From Pseudorhodoferax aquiterrae (GTDB taxonomy: Bacteria > Pseudomonadota > Gammaproteobacteria > Burkholderiales > Burkholderiaceae_C), in contig NZ_BMYK01000023.1 in NCBI RefSeq assembly GCF_014652235.1, positions 46,196-110,195 on the forward strand: 64,000 nt of DNA. The letters run 5' to 3'. Each line of letters opens with the position of its first letter. The first letter of the stretch is position 1. Below, piece by piece: positions 1-7,642 of the stretch. The position numbers and the translations under genes were made by a program. The notes below the pieces were generated by a model. The model saw only the letters and a list, made by a program, of their open reading frames with translations. It did no database searches and had not been told where the DNA came from.

Positions 1-36
1 AATCCTCCAGGACATTCGCAGAGCTCCATTTTGGCG

Positions 37-64
37 TTGCGGCCATCTTGGTTTTCAGTATACT
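37..64 (+). promoter_or_regulatory. Predicted promoter of the diiron-oxidase operon
   Basis: A -35-like TTGCGG (37-42) and a good -10 TATACT (59-64) are separated by 16 bases, about 50 bases before the first start codon. The -10 lies inside the ATACTGTAT palindrome, so a bound regulator would block polymerase. The -35 matches only three of six consensus bases, so this is a prediction. Confidence 0.45.
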
Positions 65-71
65 GTATTCT
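57..71. promoter_or_regulatory. Operator copy 1 (core ATACTGTAT)
   Basis: The core ATACTGTAT (60-68) is an inverted repeat, ATAC/GTAT around one base, and overlaps the predicted -10. The same nine-base core recurs at 9535-9543 (reverse strand), 9632-9640 and 9854-9862, always upstream of a gene in the same putative pathway. An AT-rich palindrome kept four times in such GC-rich DNA is strong evidence for a shared regulator site. Its size would suit a GntR-type dimer, but the regulator itself is not in the window. Confidence 0.7.
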
Positions 72-112
72 TCCGAGCACGGAAACACCCTTCAATCTGC
101 AGGAGCTGCGCC

Positions 113-841
113 ATGACCGCCGAACTGATGAACCGCGACACTTTCCGCACCGCCCTCGAAAACGCCATCCAGGGCAAGAGCGCCAACAAGGCCCCCTTCA
201 GCCAGGCCTGGGCCTCGGGCGAACTGAGCCGCGCCCACCTGGCGCGCTGGGCCGAGAACCACTACCACTACGTGGGCCCGTTCGCCGACTACCTGGCCTA
301 CATCTACGCCCGCACGCCCGACACCATGACCGAGGCCAAGGACTTCCTGCTGGCCAACATGTACGAGGAAGAGATCGGCGGCGACCGCCACACCGATCTG
401 CTGGTGCGCTTCGCCGAAGCCTGCGGCACCACGCGCGAGCGCGTGGTCGACCCGGACAACATGTCGCCCACCACGCGCGGCCTGCAGAGCTGGTGCTATG
501 CCGTCGCCATGCGCGAAGACCCGGTGGTGGCCGTCGCCGGCCTGGTCGTGGGCCTGGAATCGCAGGTGCCGTCCATCTACCGCAAGCAGACGCCCACGCT
601 GCGCGAGAAGTACGGCTTCACCGACGAAGAGGTCGAGTTCTTCGACCTGCACATCGTCTCCGACGAGATCCACGGCGAACGCGGCTACCAGATCGTGCTG
701 GAGCATGCGAACACGGTGGAGCTGCAGCAGCGCTGCCTCAAGATCTGCGAGATCGGCGCCCAGATGCGCCTGCTGTACACGACGGCGCTCTACCACGACT
801 ACGTGGCCAACGACCTGCCCGCGCTGAAGCTGGCAGCCTGA
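113..841 (+). CDS. Heme-oxygenase-like (TenA/PqqC/CADD superfamily) putative diiron oxidase
   Basis: This 242-residue all-helical protein belongs to the TENA/THI-4/PqqC superfamily. It shows the metal ligand pattern of CADD-type non-heme diiron oxidases: Glu86 with His93 seven residues on, Glu149 in GLES, and the triad His180-x3-Asp184-x2-His187 (H-I-V-S-D-E-I-H). That argues against the metal-free thiaminase TenA. Known relatives use O2 and external electrons to cleave C-C or C-N bonds of small amine or acid substrates. The start is supported by AGGAG ten bases upstream. It is the first gene of a six-gene operon that includes a reductase able to supply electrons and an aldehyde dehydrogenase able to take the product. 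The substrate is unknown. Confidence 0.85.
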   Translation: MTAELMNRDTFRTALENAIQGKSANKAPFSQAWASGELSRAHLARWAENHYHYVGPFADYLAYIYARTPDTMTEAKDFLLANMYEEEIGGDRHTDLLVRFAEACGTTRERVVDPDNMSPTTRGLQSWCYAVAMREDPVVAVAGLVVGLESQVPSIYRKQTPTLREKYGFTDEEVEFFDLHIVSDEIHGERGYQIVLEHANTVELQQRCLKICEIGAQMRLLYTTALYHDYVANDLPALKLAA

Positions 842-860
842 CGCGGGAACCGACGCCACC

Positions 861-2318
861 ATGTCCGCCCCACCCGAAGAGTTCCTGAACCACATCCAGG
901 GCGAATGGGTCCGCAGCCGCGCGGGCCGCACCTTCGACAGCCTCAACCCGCACGACACGCGCGAGACCGTGGGCCGCTTCCAGGCCTCGGGCCCGGCCGA
1001 TGCCGAGGCGGCCGTCGCGGCGGCATCGGCCGCGTTCGAGGGCTGGCGCGCCACGCCGATCGGCAAGCGCGCCAAGGTCCTGCAGGACGCGGCCAGCTAC
1101 CTCGAAACCCATGCCGCACGCTTTGCCGAAGAGCTCACGCGCGAAGAGGGCAAGTCGGTCGCGCTGGCCCGGGACGAGTTCATGCGCTCGGCGCAGACGC
1201 TGCGCTTCTACGCCGTGGAGGGCCAGACCCTGGGTGGCGAGACCTACCCGCAGGACGACCCGCTGATGACCGTCTACAGCCAGCGCGAGCCGCTGGGGGT
1301 GGTGACGGTGATCGCACCGTGGAACTTCCCGGTGTCGATCCCGGCGCGCAAGATCGCGCCGGCGCTGATCACGGGCAACACCGTGGTGTTCAAGCCCTCG
1401 TCGGACGCGCCGCTGTCGGGCCTGCGCCTGGCCGAAGCCCTGGTGCAGGCCGGCCTGCCCAAGGGCGTGCTGAACTTCATCACCGGACGCGCCGGCGATG
1501 TCGGGCCGGTGATCACCACGTCCGAGGCCGTGCGCGCGATCTCGTTCACGGGCTCCACCGCGGCGGGCGAGGCCATCCACCGCACCGTGCACCTGACCAC
1601 GCGGCTGCAGATGGAGCTGGGCGGCAAGAACCCGCTGATCGTGATGGACGATGCCGACCTCGACCAGGCCGTGGACCTGGCCGTCAAGGGCGGCTTCTCG
1701 CTGTCGGGCCAGGCCTGCACGGGCACCAGCCGCGTGATCGTGCTGCGCGCGGTCAAGGAAGAGTTCACACGCAAGCTGGTCGCGCGCGTGCAGCAGCTCA
1801 GGATCGGTAGCGGCCTCACGCCCGGCATGGACCTGGGCCCGCTGGCCACGGCCAAGCAGCTGGAGACCGTGCTGTCTTACCTGGCCATCGGCCGGCAGGA
1901 GGCCCGGCTGCTGTGCGGCGGCGAGCGGCTCACGGCCGAGCCCTATGCGCACGGCTACTACGTGTCGCCCGCCGTGTTCGACGAGGTGGCGCCCGAGGCG
2001 CGCATCGCGCGCGAGGAGATCTTCGGCCCGGTGATCGCGGTGCTGGAGGCCGACGGCTACGCCGACGCCATCGCCAAGGCCAACGACACGCGCTACGGGC
2101 TGTCCGCCGCCATCGCCACGCGCAACCCGCGCGTGATGCACGACTTCGCGCAGCAGATCCAGGCCGGCACCGTGAAGATCAACCGCACCACCACCGGCAA
2201 CCTGGTCAACGCGCCGTTCGGCGGCATCAAGCAGTCCAGCACCTCCACGTTCCGCGAGTCGGGCCGGGCCGGGCTGGAGTTCTTCACCCAGATCAAGACC
2301 ATCTACCGAGGCGTCTGA
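861..2318 (+). CDS. NAD(P)-dependent aldehyde dehydrogenase
   Basis: A full-length (485 residue) ALDH-superfamily enzyme that should oxidise a cytoplasmic aldehyde to the acid. The signature residues are present: Asn155 in APWNFP, Glu252 in MELGGKNP, nucleophile Cys286 in GQACTG, and EEIFGPV near residue 385. The family resemblance is to semialdehyde dehydrogenases such as alpha-ketoglutaric semialdehyde or benzaldehyde dehydrogenases, but I cannot fix the substrate. It begins 19 bases after the diiron oxidase and is followed within four bases by the GlcG-like gene, so it is co-transcribed. It is the natural candidate to remove an aldehyde released by the oxidase. Confidence 0.9.
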   Translation: MSAPPEEFLNHIQGEWVRSRAGRTFDSLNPHDTRETVGRFQASGPADAEAAVAAASAAFEGWRATPIGKRAKVLQDAASYLETHAARFAEELTREEGKSVALARDEFMRSAQTLRFYAVEGQTLGGETYPQDDPLMTVYSQREPLGVVTVIAPWNFPVSIPARKIAPALITGNTVVFKPSSDAPLSGLRLAEALVQAGLPKGVLNFITGRAGDVGPVITTSEAVRAISFTGSTAAGEAIHRTVHLTTRLQMELGGKNPLIVMDDADLDQAVDLAVKGGFSLSGQACTGTSRVIVLRAVKEEFTRKLVARVQQLRIGSGLTPGMDLGPLATAKQLETVLSYLAIGRQEARLLCGGERLTAEPYAHGYYVSPAVFDEVAPEARIAREEIFGPVIAVLEADGYADAIAKANDTRYGLSAAIATRNPRVMHDFAQQIQAGTVKINRTTTGNLVNAPFGGIKQSSTSTFRESGRAGLEFFTQIKTIYRGV

Positions 2319-2321
2319 AGC

Positions 2322-2798
2322 ATGAAACCATCCCTGAAGATCGAACGCGCCGAAGCCCGCCTGATGGCCGATGCGGCGCTGCAGAAGGCGCGCGAGATCG
2401 GCGTGGCCGAGACCGTCTGCATCGCCGACGAAGGCGGCTTTCCGCTGGTGCTCGAGCGCATGGACGGCGCCCGCATCACCGGCCCGCAGATCGCCTGGAA
2501 CAAGGCATTCACGGCGGCCGGCCACAAGCGCTCCACGCACTTGTTCACCACGCCGCCGAACGGCCCGGCGCTGCCCGGCAACGAGGCCTTCGGCATCCAG
2601 CTCAGCTTCGAGGGCCGCTTCGCGGCCTTCGTCGGCGGCTACCCCATCGTGGTGAACGGCGAGGTGGTGGGCGGCATCGGCCTGTCCGGTGGCAACGGCG
2701 AGCAGGACACGGCCTGCGGCGTGGCCGCGCTGCAGGCGCTGGCCCAACAGCTGGCCGGCCAGCACGAGGTGCTGGTCGCGGCCGACATCAAGAAGTAA
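2322..2798 (+). CDS. GlcG/HbpS-family protein (DUF336)
   Basis: This 158-residue protein matches the GlcG/HbpS family in length and pattern: the N-terminal helix, the AETVCIADEGG strand, NKAFTAAGHKRST, and the glycine-rich VVGGIGLSGGNGEQD near the C-terminus. Members bind heme or cobalamin, or accompany oxidative catabolic operons (glc, propanediol, aromatic degradation), often with no defined enzymatic role. No signal peptide is visible, so it should be cytoplasmic. It starts 3 bases after the aldehyde dehydrogenase stop and lies just before the reductase. A role in cofactor handling or as an accessory subunit for the oxidase is inference only. Confidence 0.8.
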   Translation: MKPSLKIERAEARLMADAALQKAREIGVAETVCIADEGGFPLVLERMDGARITGPQIAWNKAFTAAGHKRSTHLFTTPPNGPALPGNEAFGIQLSFEGRFAAFVGGYPIVVNGEVVGGIGLSGGNGEQDTACGVAALQALAQQLAGQHEVLVAADIKK

Positions 2799-2815
2799 AC
2801 CGCACGGAGGCCGCC

Positions 2816-3817
2816 ATGGAACACCGCGTGCACTGGCTGGAGGGCGACACCACCTTCGCCGTGGCGAGCGGCGAGACCGTGCTGGACGCCGCGCTGCGCC
2901 AGCAGGTCGCCCTGCCGCACGACTGCCGCTTCGGCGGCTGCGGCACGTGCCGCGTGAAGCTGGTCGAAGGCCGCGTGCACTACGAGGAGCAGCCGTTCGC
3001 CCTCGGCGACGAAGACATGGCGCGCGGCGAGGCCATCGCCTGCCAGGCGCGGCCCTGCAGCGATCTGGTGCTGAGCGTGGCGCCGCCGCTGCGGTGCTCG
3101 CCGCCCACGCGCGCGCGCGCCGTGGTGAAGGATGTGGCGGCGCTCGCGCACGACGTGGTGCACCTGCAGCTCAGCCTGCCGGACGAACCGCAACTCGTCT
3201 ACCAGGCGGGCCAGTACATGAACGTGCTGCTGGGCGACGACCGGCACCGCAGCTTCTCGATGGCTTCCAAGCCCGGCAGCGGCCTGGTGGACTTCCATGT
3301 GCGCCGCATCGCGGGCGGACGCTTCACCGACCGCGCGCTGGCCGCGCTGCGCCCCGGCGACGTGCTCGACGTGGAGGTGCCGCTGGGCCAGTTCCGCTAC
3401 CACCGCGAGGACGAGCGGCCGATCGCCATGCTGGCCACCGGCACCGGCCTGGCACCGCTGAAGGCCATGCTGGAAGCGCTGATGGACGACGCGGACTGCC
3501 CGCCCGTGAGTCTGTACTGGGGCATGCGCGACCAGGGCGGGCTGTACCTGCACGACCGCATCCCGTCCTGGGCCGAGCGCCTGTACGACTTCCGCTACGT
3601 GCCGGTGCTGTCCCGCCCCGGCGCTGGCTGGAGCGGGCGCACCGGCTACGTGCACCAGGCCCTGCTGGAAGACCAGCCCGACCTGTCCGAGCACGCGGTC
3701 TACCTGTGCGGCTCGCCGAACATGGTGGCCGACGCGCGCAGCGCGGCCATCGCGCACGGCGCCGATCCGCAGTACGTGTATGCCGACGCCTTCACCTTCC
3801 AGGAGAACACCCGATGA
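2816..3817 (+). CDS. 2Fe-2S ferredoxin / FAD / NAD(P)H reductase
   Basis: A 333-residue single-chain oxygenase reductase with three modules. The N-terminal plant-type 2Fe-2S domain has Cys37-x4-Cys42-x2-Cys45 and Cys76. The ferredoxin-reductase FAD domain has RSFSMAS at 145-151, and the C-terminal NAD domain has GTGLAPLKAML at about 209-219. It resembles CDP-6-deoxyglucoseen reductase and Rieske/diiron oxygenase reductases. The start is set by CGGAGG six bases upstream of ATG 2816; the frame is open much further upstream, but that part is antisense-like low-complexity sequence. No Rieske oxygenase is encoded nearby, so the likely electron acceptor is the diiron oxidase at the head of the operon. 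The stop overlaps the next start (ATGA). Confidence 0.9.
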   Translation: MEHRVHWLEGDTTFAVASGETVLDAALRQQVALPHDCRFGGCGTCRVKLVEGRVHYEEQPFALGDEDMARGEAIACQARPCSDLVLSVAPPLRCSPPTRARAVVKDVAALAHDVVHLQLSLPDEPQLVYQAGQYMNVLLGDDRHRSFSMASKPGSGLVDFHVRRIAGGRFTDRALAALRPGDVLDVEVPLGQFRYHREDERPIAMLATGTGLAPLKAMLEALMDDADCPPVSLYWGMRDQGGLYLHDRIPSWAERLYDFRYVPVLSRPGAGWSGRTGYVHQALLEDQPDLSEHAVYLCGSPNMVADARSAAIAHGADPQYVYADAFTFQENTR

Positions 3818-4596
3818 TGGATCTCGGCATCGCCGGCCGCACGGCCCTGGTGTTCGGCGGCAGCAAGGGCATGGGCCGCGCCTGCGCGCTGCACCTGGCG
3901 CGTGCCGGCGTGCAGGTCTGCATCGCCGCACGCACCGAGGCCACGCTGGCCCAGGCCGCGGCCGAACTCGGCGCCGCGACCTCGGCACCGGTGCGCTGGG
4001 TCGTGGCCGACATCACCACACCGGCCGGCCGCGATGCCGCACTGGCCGCCTGCCCCGACCCGGACATCCTGGTCAACAACGCCGACGGCCGCCCGCCCGG
4101 CGATTTCCGCGACTGGTCGCCGGCCGACTGGCATGCGGCGCTGGACGCGATGATGGTCGGCCCGATCGAGATGATCCGCCGCACGGTGGACCCGATGATC
4201 GCGCGCCGCTTCGGCCGCATCGTCAACATCGTCGCGCGCAGCGTGAAGTCGCCGCAGGCCGAGCTGGGCTTGTCCAACGGCGCCCGCTCGGGGCTGGTCG
4301 GCTTCGTCTCGGGCCTGTCGCGCCAGACCGTGCGCCACAACGTCACGATCAACAACCTGCTGCCCGGCGCCTTCGCGACCGATGCCCAGCGGCACCACGT
4401 GCGCGCAATGGCCGAGCAGTCGGGCCAGTCGTTCGAAGCGATCTGGCAGGAGCGCGAGGCGGCCACGCCCGCCGCCCGCTTCGGCGAGCCCGACGAGATC
4501 GGCGCGCTGTGCGCCTTCGTCGCCTCGCAGTACGCGGGCTACATGACGGGACAGAGCCTGCTGGTGGACGGCGGCTCCTACCCGGGCGCGTTCTAG
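3814..4596 (+). CDS. Divergent short-chain dehydrogenase/reductase, Y-x3-K replaced by S-x3-R
   Basis: A 260-residue Rossmann SDR with the cofactor loop GGSKGMG (15-21), NNAD (88-91) for the usual NNAG, and a normal C-terminal VDGGSYPG. Where classical SDRs have the catalytic Tyr-x3-Lys, alignment on the following GLVGF places Ser154-N-G-A-Arg158. The enzyme therefore lacks the standard proton donor and its lysine. Related SDRs with an LSNxxR motif exist, so this looks like a subclass rather than decay. It may catalyse an unusual reaction or a non-redox step such as dehydration. It overlaps the reductase stop by four bases and is followed two bases later by the gamma-glutamyltransferase-like gene. 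Confidence 0.82.
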   Translation: MMDLGIAGRTALVFGGSKGMGRACALHLARAGVQVCIAARTEATLAQAAAELGAATSAPVRWVVADITTPAGRDAALAACPDPDILVNNADGRPPGDFRDWSPADWHAALDAMMVGPIEMIRRTVDPMIARRFGRIVNIVARSVKSPQAELGLSNGARSGLVGFVSGLSRQTVRHNVTINNLLPGAFATDAQRHHVRAMAEQSGQSFEAIWQEREAATPAARFGEPDEIGALCAFVASQYAGYMTGQSLLVDGGSYPGAF

Positions 4597-4598
4597 CC

Positions 4599-6074
4599 AT
4601 GGCGGACATGGCTCCCCTGGCGTCCGCCGCCGGCGTGCTGGGCGACGCATGCATGGTGGCCACCGGCCACCCCCTGGCCTCGCAGGCAGCGCTGCGCATG
4701 CTGCGTGCCGGCGGCAGCGCGGTCGACGCCGCCATCGCGGCCGACGCGGTTCTGGGGGTGGTCGAGCCCATGGCCACCGGCATCGGCGGCGACATGCTGG
4801 CCATGGTCGTACAGGCCGACGGCACGCCGGTCTCCTACAACGGCACTGGCCGGGCACCCGCCGGCCTGGACGCGGCGCTGGTCTGCGCCCTGCCCGGCGC
4901 ACGCATCCCCGAACGCCACCCCTATGCGGTCACCGTGCCAGGAGCCGTGCGCGGCTGGCACGACATGCACCACCGCTTCGGGCGCCTGCCCTGGCCGGTG
5001 CTGTTCCAGCCGGCCATCGCCGCCGCCCGCGACGGTTTCGCCGTGGCGCCGGTCTGCGCGCGCGAATGGGCGCTGTTCGCCAGGGTGCTGCTGCGCGACG
5101 CCGCCAGCAGCACGCTGTACCGGGCCAGCGCGCCGCCGCGCGCCGGGGAGCGCTTCTCCAACCCTGAACTTGCACGCGTGTTGCAAGCGATCGCTGACGA
5201 AGGCCCCGACAGCTTCTATCGGGGGGCGCCTGCCCGCGCGGCGGCAGCCCAGGTCCAGGCACTGGGCGGCGTGCTGGCCGCGGAAGACTTCGCGGCCCAC
5301 ACCGGCGATTTCCGCACACCCGCCAGCACGCAGTTCCAAGGCCTCACGGTGCTGGAATGCCCGCCCAACACCCATGGCGTGGCGGTGCTGCGCGCATTGG
5401 ACACGCTGGCCCGGCAGGACTTGAACCCGCAGGACCCGCAGACCACGGTGCGTGCCGTGCAGGCCATGGACGAGGCCATGCAGTGGGCGCAGCAGACCGT
5501 GGCCGACCCGGCCGGCAACACGGTCTGCACGGCCATCGTCGACCGGGACGGGCTGGGGGTGTCTTTGATGACCAGCGTGTTCAAGCGGTTCGGCTCCGGC
5601 ATCGCGGCGCCGGGCTGCGGCTTCGTGCTGCAGAACCGGGGCTTCGGCTTCTCCGCACCCGGCCACATCAACGGGCCCGCGCCGCGCAAGCGGCCCTACC
5701 ACACCGTGGTACCGGGCGCTGCGCTGCGCGAGGGGCGCCTGCACGCGGTGTTCGGCGTCGTCGGCGGCGCGATGCAGCCGCAGGGCCAGCTGCAGCTGCT
5801 GCTGCGGCTGGCGGCCTGGGGCGAGCCGCTGCAGGCCGCGCTGGATGCGCCGCGGTGGCGGCTGGAATCCGCCGCCGCGCTGGCCATCGAAGCCGGCACG
5901 CCCCCTCCCGTCGAACAGGCCCTGCGCGCAGCGGGCTATGCAGACCCGGCCGGCATGGGCGAGCTCGGCGGCCGCTCCGACTTCGGCGGCGCCCAGTGGG
6001 TCACGCGCCAGCCCGACGGCCGCCTGTGCGGCGCCTCGGACCGCCGCAAGGACGGCATTGCGGCAGGTTGGTAG
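4599..6074 (+). CDS. Gamma-glutamyltransferase-family (Ntn-hydrolase) protein, apparently cytoplasmic
   Basis: This 491-residue protein follows the GGT fold: GHPLASQAALRMLRAGGSAVDAA at the N-terminus, TGIGGDMLAM, and the autocleavage region in which Thr308 (GNTVCTAIVDRDG) aligns with the nucleophilic Thr of E. coli GGT. Later come FGSGI and GGAMQPQGQ. Family members self-cleave and hydrolyse or transfer gamma-glutamyl or acyl-amide groups; some are acylases. There is no signal peptide and the chain is shorter than periplasmic GGT (about 580), so it probably acts on a cytoplasmic amide intermediate. The start is ATG 4599, two bases after the SDR stop; ATG 4608 is an alternative. It is the last gene of the operon and converges with the amidohydrolase gene. 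Confidence 0.82.
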   Translation: MADMAPLASAAGVLGDACMVATGHPLASQAALRMLRAGGSAVDAAIAADAVLGVVEPMATGIGGDMLAMVVQADGTPVSYNGTGRAPAGLDAALVCALPGARIPERHPYAVTVPGAVRGWHDMHHRFGRLPWPVLFQPAIAAARDGFAVAPVCAREWALFARVLLRDAASSTLYRASAPPRAGERFSNPELARVLQAIADEGPDSFYRGAPARAAAAQVQALGGVLAAEDFAAHTGDFRTPASTQFQGLTVLECPPNTHGVAVLRALDTLARQDLNPQDPQTTVRAVQAMDEAMQWAQQTVADPAGNTVCTAIVDRDGLGVSLMTSVFKRFGSGIAAPGCGFVLQNRGFGFSAPGHINGPAPRKRPYHTVVPGAALREGRLHAVFGVVGGAMQPQGQLQLLLRLAAWGEPLQAALDAPRWRLESAAALAIEAGTPPPVEQALRAAGYADPAGMGELGGRSDFGGAQWVTRQPDGRLCGASDRRKDGIAAGW

Positions 6075-6089
6075 ACGCGCCTGCCGGCG

Positions 6090-6758
6090 CTATGCCTGCA
6101 GCCGCTCGATGACCTCGCCGCTCTCCAGCACATCGCCGAAGAACAGCATCCAGTTGTTCAGGCAGGCGATGTGCTCGTCCTGCGTCACGGCGGACAGCGT
6201 GTCCGGCACCATCACGGTGGCGTAGTCCATCATCATCGCGTCGCGCGCGGTGGACTCGCAGCAGGCATTGGTGACCGTGCCGCCGATCAGCACGTGCGTG
6301 ATGCCATGCGCCGTGAGCACGGCGTCCAGATCGGACGAACCCGGCGCCAGCGCGCTGTAGCAGCGCTTGACCACGCGCGGGTCCTGCGGCTCGGCCTGCA
6401 GGCCGGGTGCCAGTTCGAAGCCCGCATGGCCGCGGCTGAGCTCCACCAGCCGGCGCGCGCTGCGCTCGGGCGTCAGCATCTTGGCGTGGTGGTGCGACCA
6501 GAACTGGTCGGCACCATCGGCGCAGGTCTGGATCCAGACGACCAGCCCACCGGCGGCGCGGACGGCCTGCGCCAGCCGGTTCACCGCGCCGAAGGTGGCG
6601 CGGGCCGGCGCGTTCTCGCCCTGGTAGCCGGGCTGGGTGAAGTAGTTCTGCAGGTCGACCACGACGAACGCGGTCTGGCGCGCCGGCAGGCGCTCGTGGG
6701 GGTGCAGGCAGCCCTGGCGGGCCAGCACGCGGTCGACCACCCATTGCGGAAATTCCAT
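6090..6758 (-). CDS. Cysteine hydrolase (isochorismatase-like amidohydrolase)
   Basis: A 222-residue isochorismatase-superfamily hydrolase with the complete catalytic triad: Asp35 (VVVDLQNYF), Lys131 (VKRCYSAL) and Cys166 (GTVTNACCESTARDA). The cis-peptide GGT precedes the cysteine. Relatives hydrolyse C-N bonds in N-carbamoylsarcosine, maleamate, nicotinamide or biuret. The start at 6758 has AAGGAG upstream. It is the last gene of the minus-strand ABC operon, ten bases after the permease, so it probably acts on the imported compound or on an intermediate of the convergent oxidase operon. An extended N-terminal stretch (residues 1-30) matches amidohydrolases of the nicotinamidase-like branch. 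Confidence 0.87.
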   Translation of the reverse strand: MEFPQWVVDRVLARQGCLHPHERLPARQTAFVVVDLQNYFTQPGYQGENAPARATFGAVNRLAQAVRAAGGLVVWIQTCADGADQFWSHHHAKMLTPERSARRLVELSRGHAGFELAPGLQAEPQDPRVVKRCYSALAPGSSDLDAVLTAHGITHVLIGGTVTNACCESTARDAMMMDYATVMVPDTLSAVTQDEHIACLNNWMLFFGDVLESGEVIERLQA

Positions 6759-6769
6759 CTGCAGCTCCT

Positions 6770-7636
6770 TCAGCCGTAGCGCTTGGCCACCACGGCTTCG
6801 AGCCGCGCGATGGCCAGGTACATGAGTCCGGACAGCACGGCCAGCACCACGATGGCGGTCATGACGATGTTGAGCTTGAAGATCTGGCTGCCGTTCACGA
6901 TCAGATAGCCCAGGCCCGCGTTGGCCGACTGGAACTCGCCGACGATCACGCCCACCAGGGCCAGGCCGATGTTCATCTTCAGCGCCGCGATCAAGGTGGG
7001 CACGCTGCCGGGCAGCACCACCAGGCGCAGCACCTGCGCGCGGCTGGCGCCCAGCGTCTGCGCCAGCTTGATCTTGTTCGGGTCGATGGACTGGAAGCCG
7101 TCGTAGACCACCATGATGGTGACGAACACTGCGATGGCCACCGCCATGCCGTAGACCGAGTAGTCCGATCCCAGCCACAGGTAGAAGATCGGCACGAAGG
7201 CGATCTTGGGCATGGCATTGGCCACGACCAGGAAGGGATCGAGCACCTTGTAGGCAAAGCCCGACCACCACAGCCCCGCCGCCACGGCGGTGCCGATGAG
7301 CATGCTCAGGCCGAAGCCGACCAACGTGGCGGCCAGCGTGGTCCAGGTGTGCATGGCGAGCTTGCCGTTGCGCAACAGGTCGAGGAAGGTGGGCCACAGC
7401 GCGCTGGGGTAGCTCGTGAGCATGGGGTTCACGATCTGCGCGCGGGCCAGGTACTCCCACAGCGCCAGGCTGGCCAGCAACAGCGCGGCGCGGGCCAGCA
7501 CGATCCAGTGCCGGCGCCGCTGTTCGCGCGCCAGCCAGGCCCGGTACTCGGGACTGGGGGGCCTGGCACTGGAGGAGGTATGGGCGGCGGGCGGGGCCAG
7601 CGGCGCCGCGACGGGGCTGTGCGTGGTGCTTGTCAT
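6770..7636 (-). CDS. NitT/TauT-family ABC transporter permease
   Basis: A 288-residue inner-membrane permease with a proline-rich cytoplasmic N-terminus and about six hydrophobic segments (starting near residue 44). It has the EAA-type coupling loop around GASRAQVLRLVVLPGSVPTLIAALK. The pattern is that of SsuC/TauC/ThiX permeases of the nitrate/taurine/aminopyrimidine group. It lies between the ATPase (six bases upstream) and the cysteine hydrolase in one minus-strand operon. With the NMT1-like binding protein it forms a complete importer. The substrate is undetermined; sulfonates, small heterocycles and amides are all imported by this group. Confidence 0.9.
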   Translation of the reverse strand: MTSTTHSPVAAPLAPPAAHTSSSARPPSPEYRAWLAREQRRRHWIVLARAALLLASLALWEYLARAQIVNPMLTSYPSALWPTFLDLLRNGKLAMHTWTTLAATLVGFGLSMLIGTAVAAGLWWSGFAYKVLDPFLVVANAMPKIAFVPIFYLWLGSDYSVYGMAVAIAVFVTIMVVYDGFQSIDPNKIKLAQTLGASRAQVLRLVVLPGSVPTLIAALKMNIGLALVGVIVGEFQSANAGLGYLIVNGSQIFKLNIVMTAIVVLAVLSGLMYLAIARLEAVVAKRYG

Positions 7637-7642
7637 GATGGA

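Noticed and set aside
113..841. TenA (thiaminase II) or thiamine-salvage role for the first gene, suggested also by the NMT1/THI5-like receptor
   Set aside because: The complete Glu/His/Asp metal ligand set and the reductase/dehydrogenase operon fit a diiron oxidase. No other thiamine gene is present.
5000..6090. Numerous GC-rich hairpins near gene ends (for example 6076-6089)
   Set aside because: In DNA this rich in G and C, short stems are common; without a T run or special position I did not list them as terminators.
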